In this document: positions 24,112 through 31,206 of the stretch, in pieces
Numbering within the stretch: position 1 is the first letter of the stretch
How the letters are laid out: every line of letters starts with the position of its first letter
Assembly (NCBI GenBank): GCA_021154785.1
Contig: JAJKHX010000199.1
Span: 1 to 34,104 of the forward strand
Direction of reading: 5' to 3'
DNA length: 34,104 nt
DNA from: Nocardiopsis sp.
GTDB lineage: Bacteria > Actinomycetota > Actinomycetes > Streptosporangiales > Streptosporangiaceae
Position numbers and translations under genes: made by a program
Notes under the pieces: model-generated
What the model was told of the DNA's origin: nothing
The model's database searches: none
The model's input: the letters and a program-made list of their open reading frames with translations, nothing else

Positions 24112-24393
24112 GTGATGATAAAGGGCGGCGCCTACCAGCTGGCCGCGGCCTTCGTGCAGGCGCTGCGCCCGGAGAGCCGGGCCCGCGCGTTCGGCGTGGC
24201 CCAGTCCAGCCTGTATGCCGTCCAGGGACTCGGCATCGTGGCCGGCGGCGCGGTGGCACAGGTAACCGGGGCGCCGCTCGCCGTCGGCCTGGCTGGCCTG
24301 ACCGCGGTCACCACGCTCGCCATGAGCTGGACGCACCTGCGCGCCCGGCTGATCCAGGCACAGCAGGCCGAGACGAAGACGGCGGGTTCCTGA
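24112..24393 (+). pseudogene. C-terminal fragment of an MFS transporter
   Basis: The 93-residue frame carries AYQLAAAFVQALRPESRARAFGVAQSSLYAVQGLGIVAGGAVAQVTG, which is the loop after helix 10 and helix 11 of major facilitator proteins, and then one more helix (LAVGLAGLTAVTTLAMSW). The first 9-10 helices are missing. It starts about 190 bases from tRNA-Glu, so the 5' part was probably lost in a rearrangement at the tRNA cluster. The 190-base gap before it shows no gene. Confidence 0.65.
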
Positions 24394-24400
24394 CCTGCTA

Positions 24401-24655
24401 CTACGAGCGCCGCTTGCTGACGAAGGAGTCGGCGATGGAGCTTCCGTCGCCGCCCTCCTCCGGGATGATGATCCAGGCGATCAGGTAGAGCAGGACGCCG
24501 GCCCCGCCGAAGATGGTGAACAGGGCGAACGCCAGGCGCACCAGCGTGGGGTCGATGCCGAAGTGGGCGGCCAGGCCTGCGCATACCCCGGCGGCCATCC
24601 GTCCCTCGCGGGCCCGGTACAGCTTCTTGTTTCCGTTGAAGTTTGGCTCGTTCAT
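24401..24655 (-). CDS. PspC domain membrane protein
   Basis: An 84-residue protein starting MNEPNFNGNKKLYRAREGRMAAGVCAGLAAHFGIDPTLVRLAFALFTIFGGAGVLLYLIAWIIIPEE. The pattern K-L-x-R-x3-R-x2-G-V-C-x-G-L-A-x-Y/H-F, followed by one strong membrane helix and IIPE, is the PspC domain of envelope-stress proteins. It is normally an inner-membrane protein that binds partners such as PspA-like factors. ATG 24655 is preferred to 24700 because the PspC domain begins there. It is convergent with the MFS fragment. Confidence 0.9.
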   Translation of the reverse strand: MNEPNFNGNKKLYRAREGRMAAGVCAGLAAHFGIDPTLVRLAFALFTIFGGAGVLLYLIAWIIIPEEGGDGSSIADSFVSKRRS

Positions 24656-24744
24656 ACCTAGATCATGCCCACTATGGGCCCGGCCTGACATCAGGATCAA
24701 CCCTCTTAATACCCTGATTCTGAGCCCGACGAGAGGAGCCGGCC

Positions 24745-25914
24745 ATGTCCGCAGGCACGCCAGGCACGGACCTGCTGCAGATCGACGAACAGCTGAGCGA
24801 CGAGGAACGGCTCTTCCGGGACACGGTGCGCGCCTTCGTGGCCGACCGGGCCCTGCCGCACGTCGCGGACTGGTTCGAGGAGGGCACGCTGCCCCGCGAG
24901 ATCATGCCGGAGCTCGGCAAGCTGGGCGTGCTCGGCATGCACCTCGAGGGCTACGGCTGCGCCGGCGCCGGCGCGATCGCCTACGGCGTCGCGTGCCGCG
25001 AGCTCGAGGCGTGCGACTCCGGCCTGCGCAGCGCGGCGTCCGTCCAGGGCTCGCTGTCCATGTTCCCGATCTGGCGTTACGGCTCAGAGGAGCAGAAGAC
25101 CGAGTGGCTGCCCAGGATGGCGGCCGGCGAGGCGGTCGGCTGCTTCGGCCTGACCGAGCCCGACCACGGTTCCGACCCCGGCAGCATGCGCACGGTCGCC
25201 CGGCGGGACGGCTCCGACTGGGTGCTCTCCGGTAACAAGATGTGGATCACCAACGGCAGCATCGCCGACATCGCCGTGGTCTGGGCCAGGACCGAGGAAG
25301 GTATCCGCGGGTTCCTGGTCCCGCGCGGCACCCCCGGCTTCACCGCCAGTGATATCCACAAGAAGCTCTCGCTGCGTGCCTCCATCACATCCGGGCTGCA
25401 CCTGGACGAGGTCCGGCTGCCGGAAAGCGCGGTCCTGCCCGGCGTCACCGGGCTCAAGGGCCCGCTGTCCTGCCTGACCGAGGCCAGGTTCGGCATCGCC
25501 TGGGGGGTGACCGGCGCGGCGCGGGCCTGCCTGGAGAGCGCGATCGAGTACGCCACCACCCGCGAGCAGTTCGGCAAGCCCATCGCCTCGTTCCAGCTGA
25601 CCCAGGGCAAACTCGCCTGGATGGCGACCGAGCTGTACCGCTCCCAGCTGCTCGCGCTGCACCTCGGCCGGCTCAAGGAGGCGGGCTCGATCACCCCGGT
25701 CCAGGTCAGCATCGCCAAGATGACGAACGTGCGGACGGCCATCGATATCGCCCGGCAGGCCCGGACGGTCCTGGGGGCCAGCGGCGTGACGCTCGAGTAC
25801 CCCCCGATCAGGCACGCGAACAACCTGGAGGCCGTGCTGACGTACGAGGGAACCGAGGAGATTCACACGCTGGCGATCGGGCAGGCGCTCACCGGCATCG
25901 CCGCCTACCGCTAG
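24745..25914 (+). CDS. acyl-CoA dehydrogenase, glutaryl-CoA dehydrogenase-like
   Basis: A 389-residue protein with GAGAGGAG before the ATG. Motifs are SVQGSLSMFPIWRYGSEEQKTEWLPRMAAGEAVGCFGLTEPDHGSDPGSM (FAD and substrate region), KMWITNGSIADIAVVWAR, ATTREQFGKPIASFQLTQ and the end LTYEGTEEIHTLAIGQALTGIAAYR. Glu368 in YEGT is the expected catalytic base. The SVQ-SL-M-PI segment and the IHTL-IG-LTG ending match glutaryl-CoA dehydrogenases more closely than other branches. The distal substrate contact residues were not aligned, so glutaryl-CoA as substrate is probable, not proven. Confidence 0.88.
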   Translation: MSAGTPGTDLLQIDEQLSDEERLFRDTVRAFVADRALPHVADWFEEGTLPREIMPELGKLGVLGMHLEGYGCAGAGAIAYGVACRELEACDSGLRSAASVQGSLSMFPIWRYGSEEQKTEWLPRMAAGEAVGCFGLTEPDHGSDPGSMRTVARRDGSDWVLSGNKMWITNGSIADIAVVWARTEEGIRGFLVPRGTPGFTASDIHKKLSLRASITSGLHLDEVRLPESAVLPGVTGLKGPLSCLTEARFGIAWGVTGAARACLESAIEYATTREQFGKPIASFQLTQGKLAWMATELYRSQLLALHLGRLKEAGSITPVQVSIAKMTNVRTAIDIARQARTVLGASGVTLEYPPIRHANNLEAVLTYEGTEEIHTLAIGQALTGIAAYR

Positions 25915-25984
25915 CCGCGATCGCGACCGGGCTGGGAAGTCGGTACGCTTCGTCTCGAAGCGTCGGCACCGTCGGCCCACCCCC

Positions 25985-26059
25985 GGGGCGTTAGCTCAAT
26001 GGCAGAGCAGCGGACTTTTAATCCGTTGGTTCAGGGTTCGAGTCCCTGACGCCCTACCA
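25985..26059 (+). tRNA. tRNA-Lys (TTT)
   Basis: Plus-strand cloverleaf with acceptor GGGGCGT/ACGCCCT (first pair G·T), D-arm GCTCAATGGCAGAGC, anticodon loop CTTTTAA (TTT), T-arm CAGGGTTCGAGTCCCTG, discriminator A and encoded CCA. The 130 bases after it (to 26189) hold no clear gene. A short frame RTERAALIELGKLLEQP there is too brief to classify. Confidence 0.95.
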
Positions 26060-26189
26060 GTCAAGGTCTACGGAGAGGCTCCAGAAGACAAACCAAATTA
26101 GGACCGAACGGGCGGCGCTGATCGAGCTCGGCAAGCTGCTCGAGCAGCCCCGGCGGACGTCAACTGGGTGTCAGCCGCACGTGTGCTGG

Positions 26190-26384
26190 CTAGCGAGTGG
26201 CTGATCCGATCCGGTCAGCGAACCTCTTCCACGCGGCGGGAGTGAACCGCAGCGCCGGTCCCTGACGGTCCTTGGTGTCGCGGACTAGAACGCGGCCGCT
26301 CCCGACGTCCGTGCCAACCTCGATACATCCGCCGCCGTTACAGCCGCTGTAACTGGACTTCCTCCAGGTCGCGTCCATATTCAC
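26190..26384 (-). CDS. DUF397 small regulatory protein
   Basis: A 64-residue protein. ATWRKSSYSGCNGGGCIEVG, VLVRDTKDRQGPALRFTPAAWKRFADRI is the full DUF397 pattern. It overlaps the end of the XRE gene by 47 bases in another frame, so the two are translated from one mRNA. DUF397 proteins act with XRE/DUF5753 partners in actinobacterial development and antibiotic control (WhiJ/AbaA-type systems), probably by binding the XRE protein. ATG 26378 is an equally possible start. Confidence 0.93.
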   Translation of the reverse strand: MNMDATWRKSSYSGCNGGGCIEVGTDVGSGRVLVRDTKDRQGPALRFTPAAWKRFADRIGSATR

Positions 26385-27207
26385 CAGCTACTTTCAAGAT
26401 CAGGTCCCGCGAGGCCCCACGCGGGAGCGCCTCGGATCTGAGCGTCTCGAACGTCAGGGCGATCTTCGCCACCGTCACCGGATCCCGGCTGGTCTGCCCT
26501 TCAGCCGGCGACTCGAAATAGACGATACCCGGCGAGTCCCCGGCCAAGCCCGCGATGGCGAAAGCTCCCAGCAATCCCACGTGCGCGCCCGCCTCAGCCG
26601 GGATCACGTGAATCTTGATATTCGCTCGCTCGCCCATGTCGGCCAGGTGGACGAGCTGATCGTGCATCACCTTCGCACCGCCGACCCCGCGGCGCAGCAC
26701 GCCCTCATCCAGCACCGCCCACAACGACGGCGGTCCGGGACGATCGAAGATCCGCTGCCGGTTCATCCGCGCGATGACGAGCTGCTCGACCTTGTCCTCG
26801 TCATCATCGGTCCGCCAGGCCCGGGACAGCACCCCAGCATACTCCGGGGTCTGGAGCAGGCCCGGCACCAGCAGCGGCTCCCACCAGCGGATAACCGCCG
26901 CCTGCCCCTCAGCGTCGACCCAGTCCTCGAACCAGCGCGGATACGGTCCGTCCCACTTCAGCGACGCGCCGAAGAACCGGCCGAACCAGCCGCCCATCTG
27001 CGGGAACGCTTCATCGCACGCTTCGGCGAACCGCTCGGTGGGGCTGAGCAGTCCCGACTCCACCCGCGACACCGTCGACGCGTCACACGGCACCCGTGCG
27101 CCCAGCTCGGCCAGCGTCATCCCGGCCGCCTCCCGGGCCCGCCGCACCTCCGCGCCGAAGAAATGCAGCGGCGACGCACCTGGATCAAGATCTCGCTTGC
27201 CAGCCAT
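26338..27207 (-). CDS. XRE-type regulator with DUF5753
   Basis: A 289-residue protein with AAAGGAG before its ATG. The helix-turn-helix is FGAEVRRAREAAGMTLAELGARVPCDASTVSRVESGLLSP (about 17-60). The C-terminal DUF5753 domain includes RWWEPLLVPGLLQTPEYA, VIARMNRQRIFDRPGPPSLWAVLDEGVLRR, MHDQLVHLADMGERANIKIHVIPAEAGAHVG and IVYFESPAEG. Such proteins are common in Streptomyces-like genomes and are thought to be repressors held with DUF397 partners. The divergent ATPase gene at 27408 completes the usual trio. Confidence 0.94.
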   Translation of the reverse strand: MAGKRDLDPGASPLHFFGAEVRRAREAAGMTLAELGARVPCDASTVSRVESGLLSPTERFAEACDEAFPQMGGWFGRFFGASLKWDGPYPRWFEDWVDAEGQAAVIRWWEPLLVPGLLQTPEYAGVLSRAWRTDDDEDKVEQLVIARMNRQRIFDRPGPPSLWAVLDEGVLRRGVGGAKVMHDQLVHLADMGERANIKIHVIPAEAGAHVGLLGAFAIAGLAGDSPGIVYFESPAEGQTSRDPVTVAKIALTFETLRSEALPRGASRDLILKVAGEYGRDLEEVQLQRL

Positions 27208-27407
27208 GCCTGCTCCTTTGCGCGGGCTTGCATCCCCGGCCCGGCAGCTCGCGCATCACCGCTGCCGGTTGCGGATGGCGACACGATCCCTTCAAACGGT
27301 AACCCCGCCCTGGGATGGTCGGTAACCAGAACTCGCGCATCCGGCCCGATCCCGCCCAGGTGCCCGGAATCCCGTCAAGAACCCGCCACTGAGGAGAGGA
27401 CCAGGAC

Positions 27408-27806
27408 GTGAGCAGCACCGCGGCGCAGGCCGCCACCAGCTACACTGGCGTGTTCTGCGGACGCCCCGACCAGGTCGGCCGCGCCCGCCACGCCATCGCC
27501 CGGCACCTGGCCGGGCACCCCGCCGCCGACGACGCCGTCCTGATCATCAGCGAACTCGCCGCCAACGCCGTCCTTCACAGCAACTCCGCTGACCAGTTCT
27601 TCACCGTCCGCGCCCGCGCGGACGAGGTCAGCCTGCACCTGGAAGTCGAAGACCTCGGCGGCCCCTGGGACCCCGCACCTCGCGACACCACCCGCCCGCA
27701 CGGCCTGGACGTGCTCCAGGCACTCACCGGGCCGGGCAACTGGGGTATCAACGGCGACAGCACCGGCCGCACCGCCTGGGCCAGGCTCCGGTTAGCGCTG
27801 CGTTAA
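27408..27806 (+). CDS. HATPase_c anti-sigma-factor-like ATP-binding protein
   Basis: The GTG at 27408, after GAGGAGAGGA, gives 132 residues. The GHKL ATP site is visible as the N-box DAVLIISELAANAVLHSNS and the G1 box LEVEDLGGPWDP, followed by HGLDVLQALTGPGNWGING. The size and layout fit RsbW/SpoIIAB-like serine kinases that actinobacteria place next to XRE/DUF397 pairs (the AbaA-cluster pattern). It is divergent from the XRE gene with a 200-base gap holding the promoters. Confidence 0.88.
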   Translation: MSSTAAQAATSYTGVFCGRPDQVGRARHAIARHLAGHPAADDAVLIISELAANAVLHSNSADQFFTVRARADEVSLHLEVEDLGGPWDPAPRDTTRPHGLDVLQALTGPGNWGINGDSTGRTAWARLRLALR

Positions 27807-27870
27807 CGGGGCCGCCGGAAAGTGGGACTCACGCCGGGACCGGCCCGGTACGACAATCACGGGGGAAGAC

Positions 27871-28272
27871 ATGAAGAAAGCCATCGTCACGGGCGCCCTG
27901 CTCATCACCACCTTCGGCGGAGCCACCGCCGTCGGCGCGGCTGCCGCGCTCCCCGCCGCAGCCAGCCCCGGCTGCGGCGTCACGATCCACGTCCACAACA
28001 AGACGAACTCGGCGATCAAGGTGCAATGGGATAAGAGCGATTCGCGCGCCGACCTCTTCACGGGTCCAGGCTGGTGGAAGAAGCTCGGCTCGGGCAGCAC
28101 GACGATCCAGGCCTCCAGCACCGGGTCGAAGGCGGTCACGCTCGACCTCTCATGCAGCACCAAGCACCAGTACCGGGTGCATTACACCCAGGGAAGCAGC
28201 TCCGGGTACGCCTACTACCCGAGCGCGAGCTCCTGGACCACCAAGTCCAGCTTCACCGTCAACGTGAAGTGA
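27871..28272 (+). CDS. small secreted protein of unknown function
   Basis: A 133-residue protein with GGGGGAAG before the ATG. MKKAIVTGALLITTFGGATAVGAAAALPAAAS is a clear Sec signal peptide, with cleavage expected near residue 32. The mature part has two Cys (GCGVTIHVHN and LDLSCSTKHQ), likely one disulphide. Its Ser/Thr/Tyr-rich beta pattern (TTIQASSTGSKAVTLDLSC, YRVHYTQGSSSGYAYYPSASSWTTKSSFTVNVK) suggests a small beta-sandwich. I do not recognise a family. It lies 64 bases after the ATPase gene and may follow the same developmental control. Confidence 0.75.
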   Translation: MKKAIVTGALLITTFGGATAVGAAAALPAAASPGCGVTIHVHNKTNSAIKVQWDKSDSRADLFTGPGWWKKLGSGSTTIQASSTGSKAVTLDLSCSTKHQYRVHYTQGSSSGYAYYPSASSWTTKSSFTVNVK

Positions 28273-28363
28273 TGCCGCCACCCGGCTGGCTCCATAGCGT
28301 TGTCCTCGCCAACACCACCGGACACCGCGGATAGGAGCCTCCGCTGGCCGCGGCCACAGGGGA

Positions 28364-28632
28364 ATGCCGGGCCCGGGGCCGCCCGTCCAGGGCCGGCCCG
28401 GGTCCGGCAGCCGCGCCGCCTTCGTGAACTCCAGTAAGGGAGAGGCCAACCGCGCGAGCATCCCGCGCAACCTGTCCGAGCAGCCCTGGGAGGACCTGGA
28501 CTTCCTCGGCTGGCGGGACCCGCAATCGCCCGAACGGGCCTACCTGGCGGCCGAGGTTGACGGCAAGCTGGTGGGCAGGCCGAGCGGCTGATGGCGAACC
28601 TGACCGCGTTCATCGTCAAGGTCACCGGCTGA
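28364..28632 (+). pseudogene. FBP-domain (treble-clef, EF-G-binding-like) protein lacking its zinc finger
   Basis: The frame gives AAFVNSSKGEANRASIPRNLSEQPWEDLDFLGWRDPQSPERAYLAAEVDGKLVG, which is the N-terminal part of FBP-domain proteins. Right after, in another frame, comes QAERLMANLTAFIVKVTG and a stop, which matches the family's last helix. The Cys-rich treble-clef finger between them is gone, with a frame change. Normal family members are about 160 residues; this remnant is about half. The true start is uncertain because the sequence before AAFVN is not family-like. Confidence 0.7.
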
Positions 28633-28698
28633 CGCCGGGCCGCGCTGCCGGGTCCGGGCATCAGGGTATCTGCGCGAACGCCATCGCGGGCGAACGCG

Positions 28699-29157
28699 CT
28701 AGAGCGTCAGAGCGCTCGGGTACCGGGTCTCAAAGTCCAGTATCCCGACCCAGCCGGGTGTAATGGCGATGCGAGCCATGGGCTTTCCCCGCAGCGTGCC
28801 GACCCACGCCGCACCCTGCTCCGGCCCGAAATACCGGGCTGCTGCACGCTCGTACTCCGGGCTCACGTCCTGGAGTATCTCCACGCTCGCTCGTCCGCGG
28901 ACGAGCAGGACCTTGTGCGGCCACTCATTGCCGTCGATCGTGAGCGCCGCCCGCGGATCCGCAGCCAGCGCCCTGAGCTTGGGCGCCTTGGGAGGCGAAC
29001 CAAGGACAAGCTGATCGCCGGTCCAGTGAAACCAGATCGGGACGACCCTGGGACTGCCATCCATCCAGGTGTAAGCCAGCCTCGCCGGATTAGCCGACCC
29101 CAGCAGTGCCGTCGCGACAGGATCGTTGAGCAGCTCCAGGCTGCCTTGCTGTGCCAT
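28699..29157 (-). CDS. pyridoxamine 5'-phosphate oxidase-like flavoprotein
   Basis: A 152-residue protein with GGGAGGG before the ATG. ELLNDPVATALLGSANPARLAYTWMDGSPRVVPIWFHWTGDQLVLGSPPKAPKLRALAADPRAALTID is the split beta-barrel opening of the PPOX superfamily. It continues with VLLVRGRASVEILQDVSPEYERAAARYFG. Members bind FMN or F420; F420-using forms are common in actinobacteria. The substrate is unknown. The gene stands alone, with a 435-base gap upstream. Confidence 0.87.
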   Translation of the reverse strand: MAQQGSLELLNDPVATALLGSANPARLAYTWMDGSPRVVPIWFHWTGDQLVLGSPPKAPKLRALAADPRAALTIDGNEWPHKVLLVRGRASVEILQDVSPEYERAAARYFGPEQGAAWVGTLRGKPMARIAITPGWVGILDFETRYPSALTL

Positions 29158-29592
29158 CTCAATCCCTCCCCTTGATAATCAGATCCGGGACGTGTGATGA
29201 TTCCTGGCTGCTTTCCAGAATGATCGCGCGGCGCATTCGGCGCAAGCGAAAGCAGAAGGTCTTAATGAAACAAATCAATCCCATCGAACGGGCCGTCGCC
29301 TGCTTGCAGCCTGATAGCGAGTTCACGCGAAGGGTAGCAATCTGATCTTCGATCACCCGTATGCCGAATATTTTGCGGCCACTGTTTGAGTCGGTCATTT
29401 GGGTGACGCGCCCAGATCGCCCGGTTTTGAGGCTGGCGAGGTGGCAAGGGCAACCTTGCAGGTACAGCGCTAACCATCCGGGTGCCCGGTTTCGCCAACC
29501 GCCTGGGGGGCAGCGGCGGGATAGACGCCGACGGCTGGATTCACCGCCGATGGTGCCCCAGCGAGTGGCCGACGCGCGGTGAGGTGATTGGT
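29158..29592. other. 435-base divergent intergenic stretch without a clear gene
   Basis: The part from 29160 to 29400 is less GC-rich than its surroundings, and the small ORFs there have no protein-like features. The stretch must contain promoters for the divergent PPOX and BrkB genes. The only structure I see is the hairpin at 29444-29459. Confidence 0.5.
29444..29459 (+). other. hairpin GCAAGG-GCAA-CCTTGC with GNRA-type loop
   Basis: A 6-bp perfect stem closes a GCAA tetraloop, about 130 bases before the BrkB-like start. The loop is of the stable GNRA class, so it may fold in the 5' leader RNA. No riboswitch class fits. Confidence 0.4.
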
Positions 29593-30588
29593 ATGGCGGT
29601 CACGGAGCATCTGGACCGGTTCCAGCGGAACCACCCGTGGGCGGGGTTCCCGCTCGCGCTGGCCTACAAGTACTTTGACGATTCCGGTGCCTATCTCGCC
29701 GCGCTGCTCACCTACTACGGGTTCATCTCGCTGTTTCCGTTGCTGCTGCTGGCCTCGACGATCCTGGGCTTCGTGCTGTCGGGTGACCAACAGCTGCAGC
29801 ACGAGGTGCTCACGTCGGCGCTGGAACAGTTCCCGGTGATCGGCGCGGATCTGGCCCAGCCGAAGCACCTGGGCGGCGGCCCAGTCGGCTTCGTCGTGGG
29901 AATCGCCGGATCGCTGTACGGCGGGCTGGGAGTCGCGCAGGTCTTCCAGTACACGGCCAACACCGTGTGGGCAGTGCCGCGCAACAGCCGGCCGAACCCC
30001 TTCAAGGCCCGCGGCCGCAGTGCGCTCCTGCTGGTCACCGCTGGGCTGGCCGTCCTGGGCACGACCGCCTTGTCTGTCGCGGGCGGCGGCGGGGCCGGGA
30101 CGCTCGGGACAGCCGCAAGGTCCCTGACGCTGGCGGCGTCCGTCATGATCAACATCGCGGTGAGCATCTTCGCGTTCCGCTTCGCGCCGGCGCGGCGGCT
30201 ATCCGTGCGCGACGTGGTGCCGGGCGCGATAGCCTCGGCGGTAATCTGGCAGCTCCTGCAATCTTTCGGGGTTATCTACGTCCGGCACGTCATCAAGTAC
30301 GCCAGCGCCACGAACGCGGTATTCTCCCTCGTCCTGGGCCTGCTCGCGTTCCTGTACATCACGGCCACGGCCATCTTGCTCTGCATGGAGATCAACGTCG
30401 TACGCGTCAATCGCCTGCATCCGAGGTCACTGCTCACCCCCTTCACCGACAACGTCACCTTGACGGCCGGCGACCAGCGCACGTACACCCGTCAGGCCAA
30501 AGCCCAGCGCAGCAAGGGCTTCGAGCACGTCGACGTCAAATTCGACCCGCCGTCATCTGAGCCGGGTCACGATGATCCCAGCCCGTAA
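29593..30588 (+). CDS. YihY/BrkB family membrane protein
   Basis: The ATG at 29593, with GAGGTG before it, gives 331 residues; the track start at 29482 is too early. About six membrane helices are visible: GAYLAALLTYYGFISLFPLLLLASTILGFVL, VGFVVGIAGSLYGGLGVAQVF, ALLLVTAGLAVLGTTALSVAG, SVMINIAVSIFAFRFAP, VVPGAIASAVIWQLLQSFGVIYV and FSLVLGLLAFLYITATAILLCMEINVV. AALLTYYGFISLFPLLLL is the family hallmark. Function is not firmly known. The C-terminal tail of about 60 residues is hydrophilic. Confidence 0.92.
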   Translation: MAVTEHLDRFQRNHPWAGFPLALAYKYFDDSGAYLAALLTYYGFISLFPLLLLASTILGFVLSGDQQLQHEVLTSALEQFPVIGADLAQPKHLGGGPVGFVVGIAGSLYGGLGVAQVFQYTANTVWAVPRNSRPNPFKARGRSALLLVTAGLAVLGTTALSVAGGGGAGTLGTAARSLTLAASVMINIAVSIFAFRFAPARRLSVRDVVPGAIASAVIWQLLQSFGVIYVRHVIKYASATNAVFSLVLGLLAFLYITATAILLCMEINVVRVNRLHPRSLLTPFTDNVTLTAGDQRTYTRQAKAQRSKGFEHVDVKFDPPSSEPGHDDPSP

Positions 30589-30670
30589 GCGCCTCATCTG
30601 GCCATCGCCGCCGACCCTGCGGCCGTGCAGCAGGGCGGCTCCGGGGCCTGACCAGCGATCGCAACGCAGC

Positions 30671-31201
30671 ATGGCAGATTCTGTGCGCATGCGTGGGCGG
30701 GCAGCGATGTCCCTTCGGCGATGCCCGCTGTGGGCAGCGTACTGGCTTGTGGCGGGGTATGACGGCGAGCACCTCGTCCGCCTGGCCGGGCTCCATGGTG
30801 ATGACCCTCATGATGTCCGCGACGCGTTGCCCGCCGCCCTGCTCGACTGCGGTGCGGAGATGCCGCGATCTGACCTGGCCGCGGCGGCGGTCGTGTTCAC
30901 CCAGCTCGCACGCATGCACATTGAAGGGCTGGCGGGCCCGCAGCGGGTCGGGCAGAAGACCGAAGAGGTGCTGATCAGGTGCGGTTACGCGAAGAGCATC
31001 ATCGCACTGCCGCTTGGGCGCCTCTACTACATCGCCGACGAATGGGACGTCGGCTGGGGACGGGCCAACGGGGAACCCGCCCGGATCGTGCGGGATGCAT
31101 GCGAGGACCGGCTGCGGGCACGTACCCAGGTTGACCAGCTTCGCAGGGGCTTCAGGCGGTTCTGTCATGCGGCGCGGGGCGGGAACAGATCTGCCGGTTA
31201 G
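30671..31201 (+). CDS. hypothetical protein
   Basis: The frame shows protein-like sequence from about WLVAGYDGEHLVRLAGLHGDDPHDVRDALPAALLDCG to VFTQLARMHIEGLAGPQRVGQKTEEVLIRCGYAKSIIALPLGRLYYIADEWDVGWGR. It is helical and acidic, without membrane segments or known motifs. The start is unclear: ATG 30671 or ATG 30707 are both possible and neither has a strong ribosome site. I do not recognise the family with confidence. It is convergent with the epoxide hydrolase gene, 5 bases apart. Confidence 0.6.
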   Translation: MADSVRMRGRAAMSLRRCPLWAAYWLVAGYDGEHLVRLAGLHGDDPHDVRDALPAALLDCGAEMPRSDLAAAAVVFTQLARMHIEGLAGPQRVGQKTEEVLIRCGYAKSIIALPLGRLYYIADEWDVGWGRANGEPARIVRDACEDRLRARTQVDQLRRGFRRFCHAARGGNRSAG

Positions 31202-31206
31202 GCGCG

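Noticed and set aside
26060-26189. Integrase remnant after tRNA-Lys
   Set aside because: The short frame RTERAALIELGKLLEQP is too brief and lacks a diagnostic motif.
29159-29398. 79-aa minus-strand ORF in the AT-richer gap
   Set aside because: No motif, no ribosome site and no neighbour support; left as intergenic.
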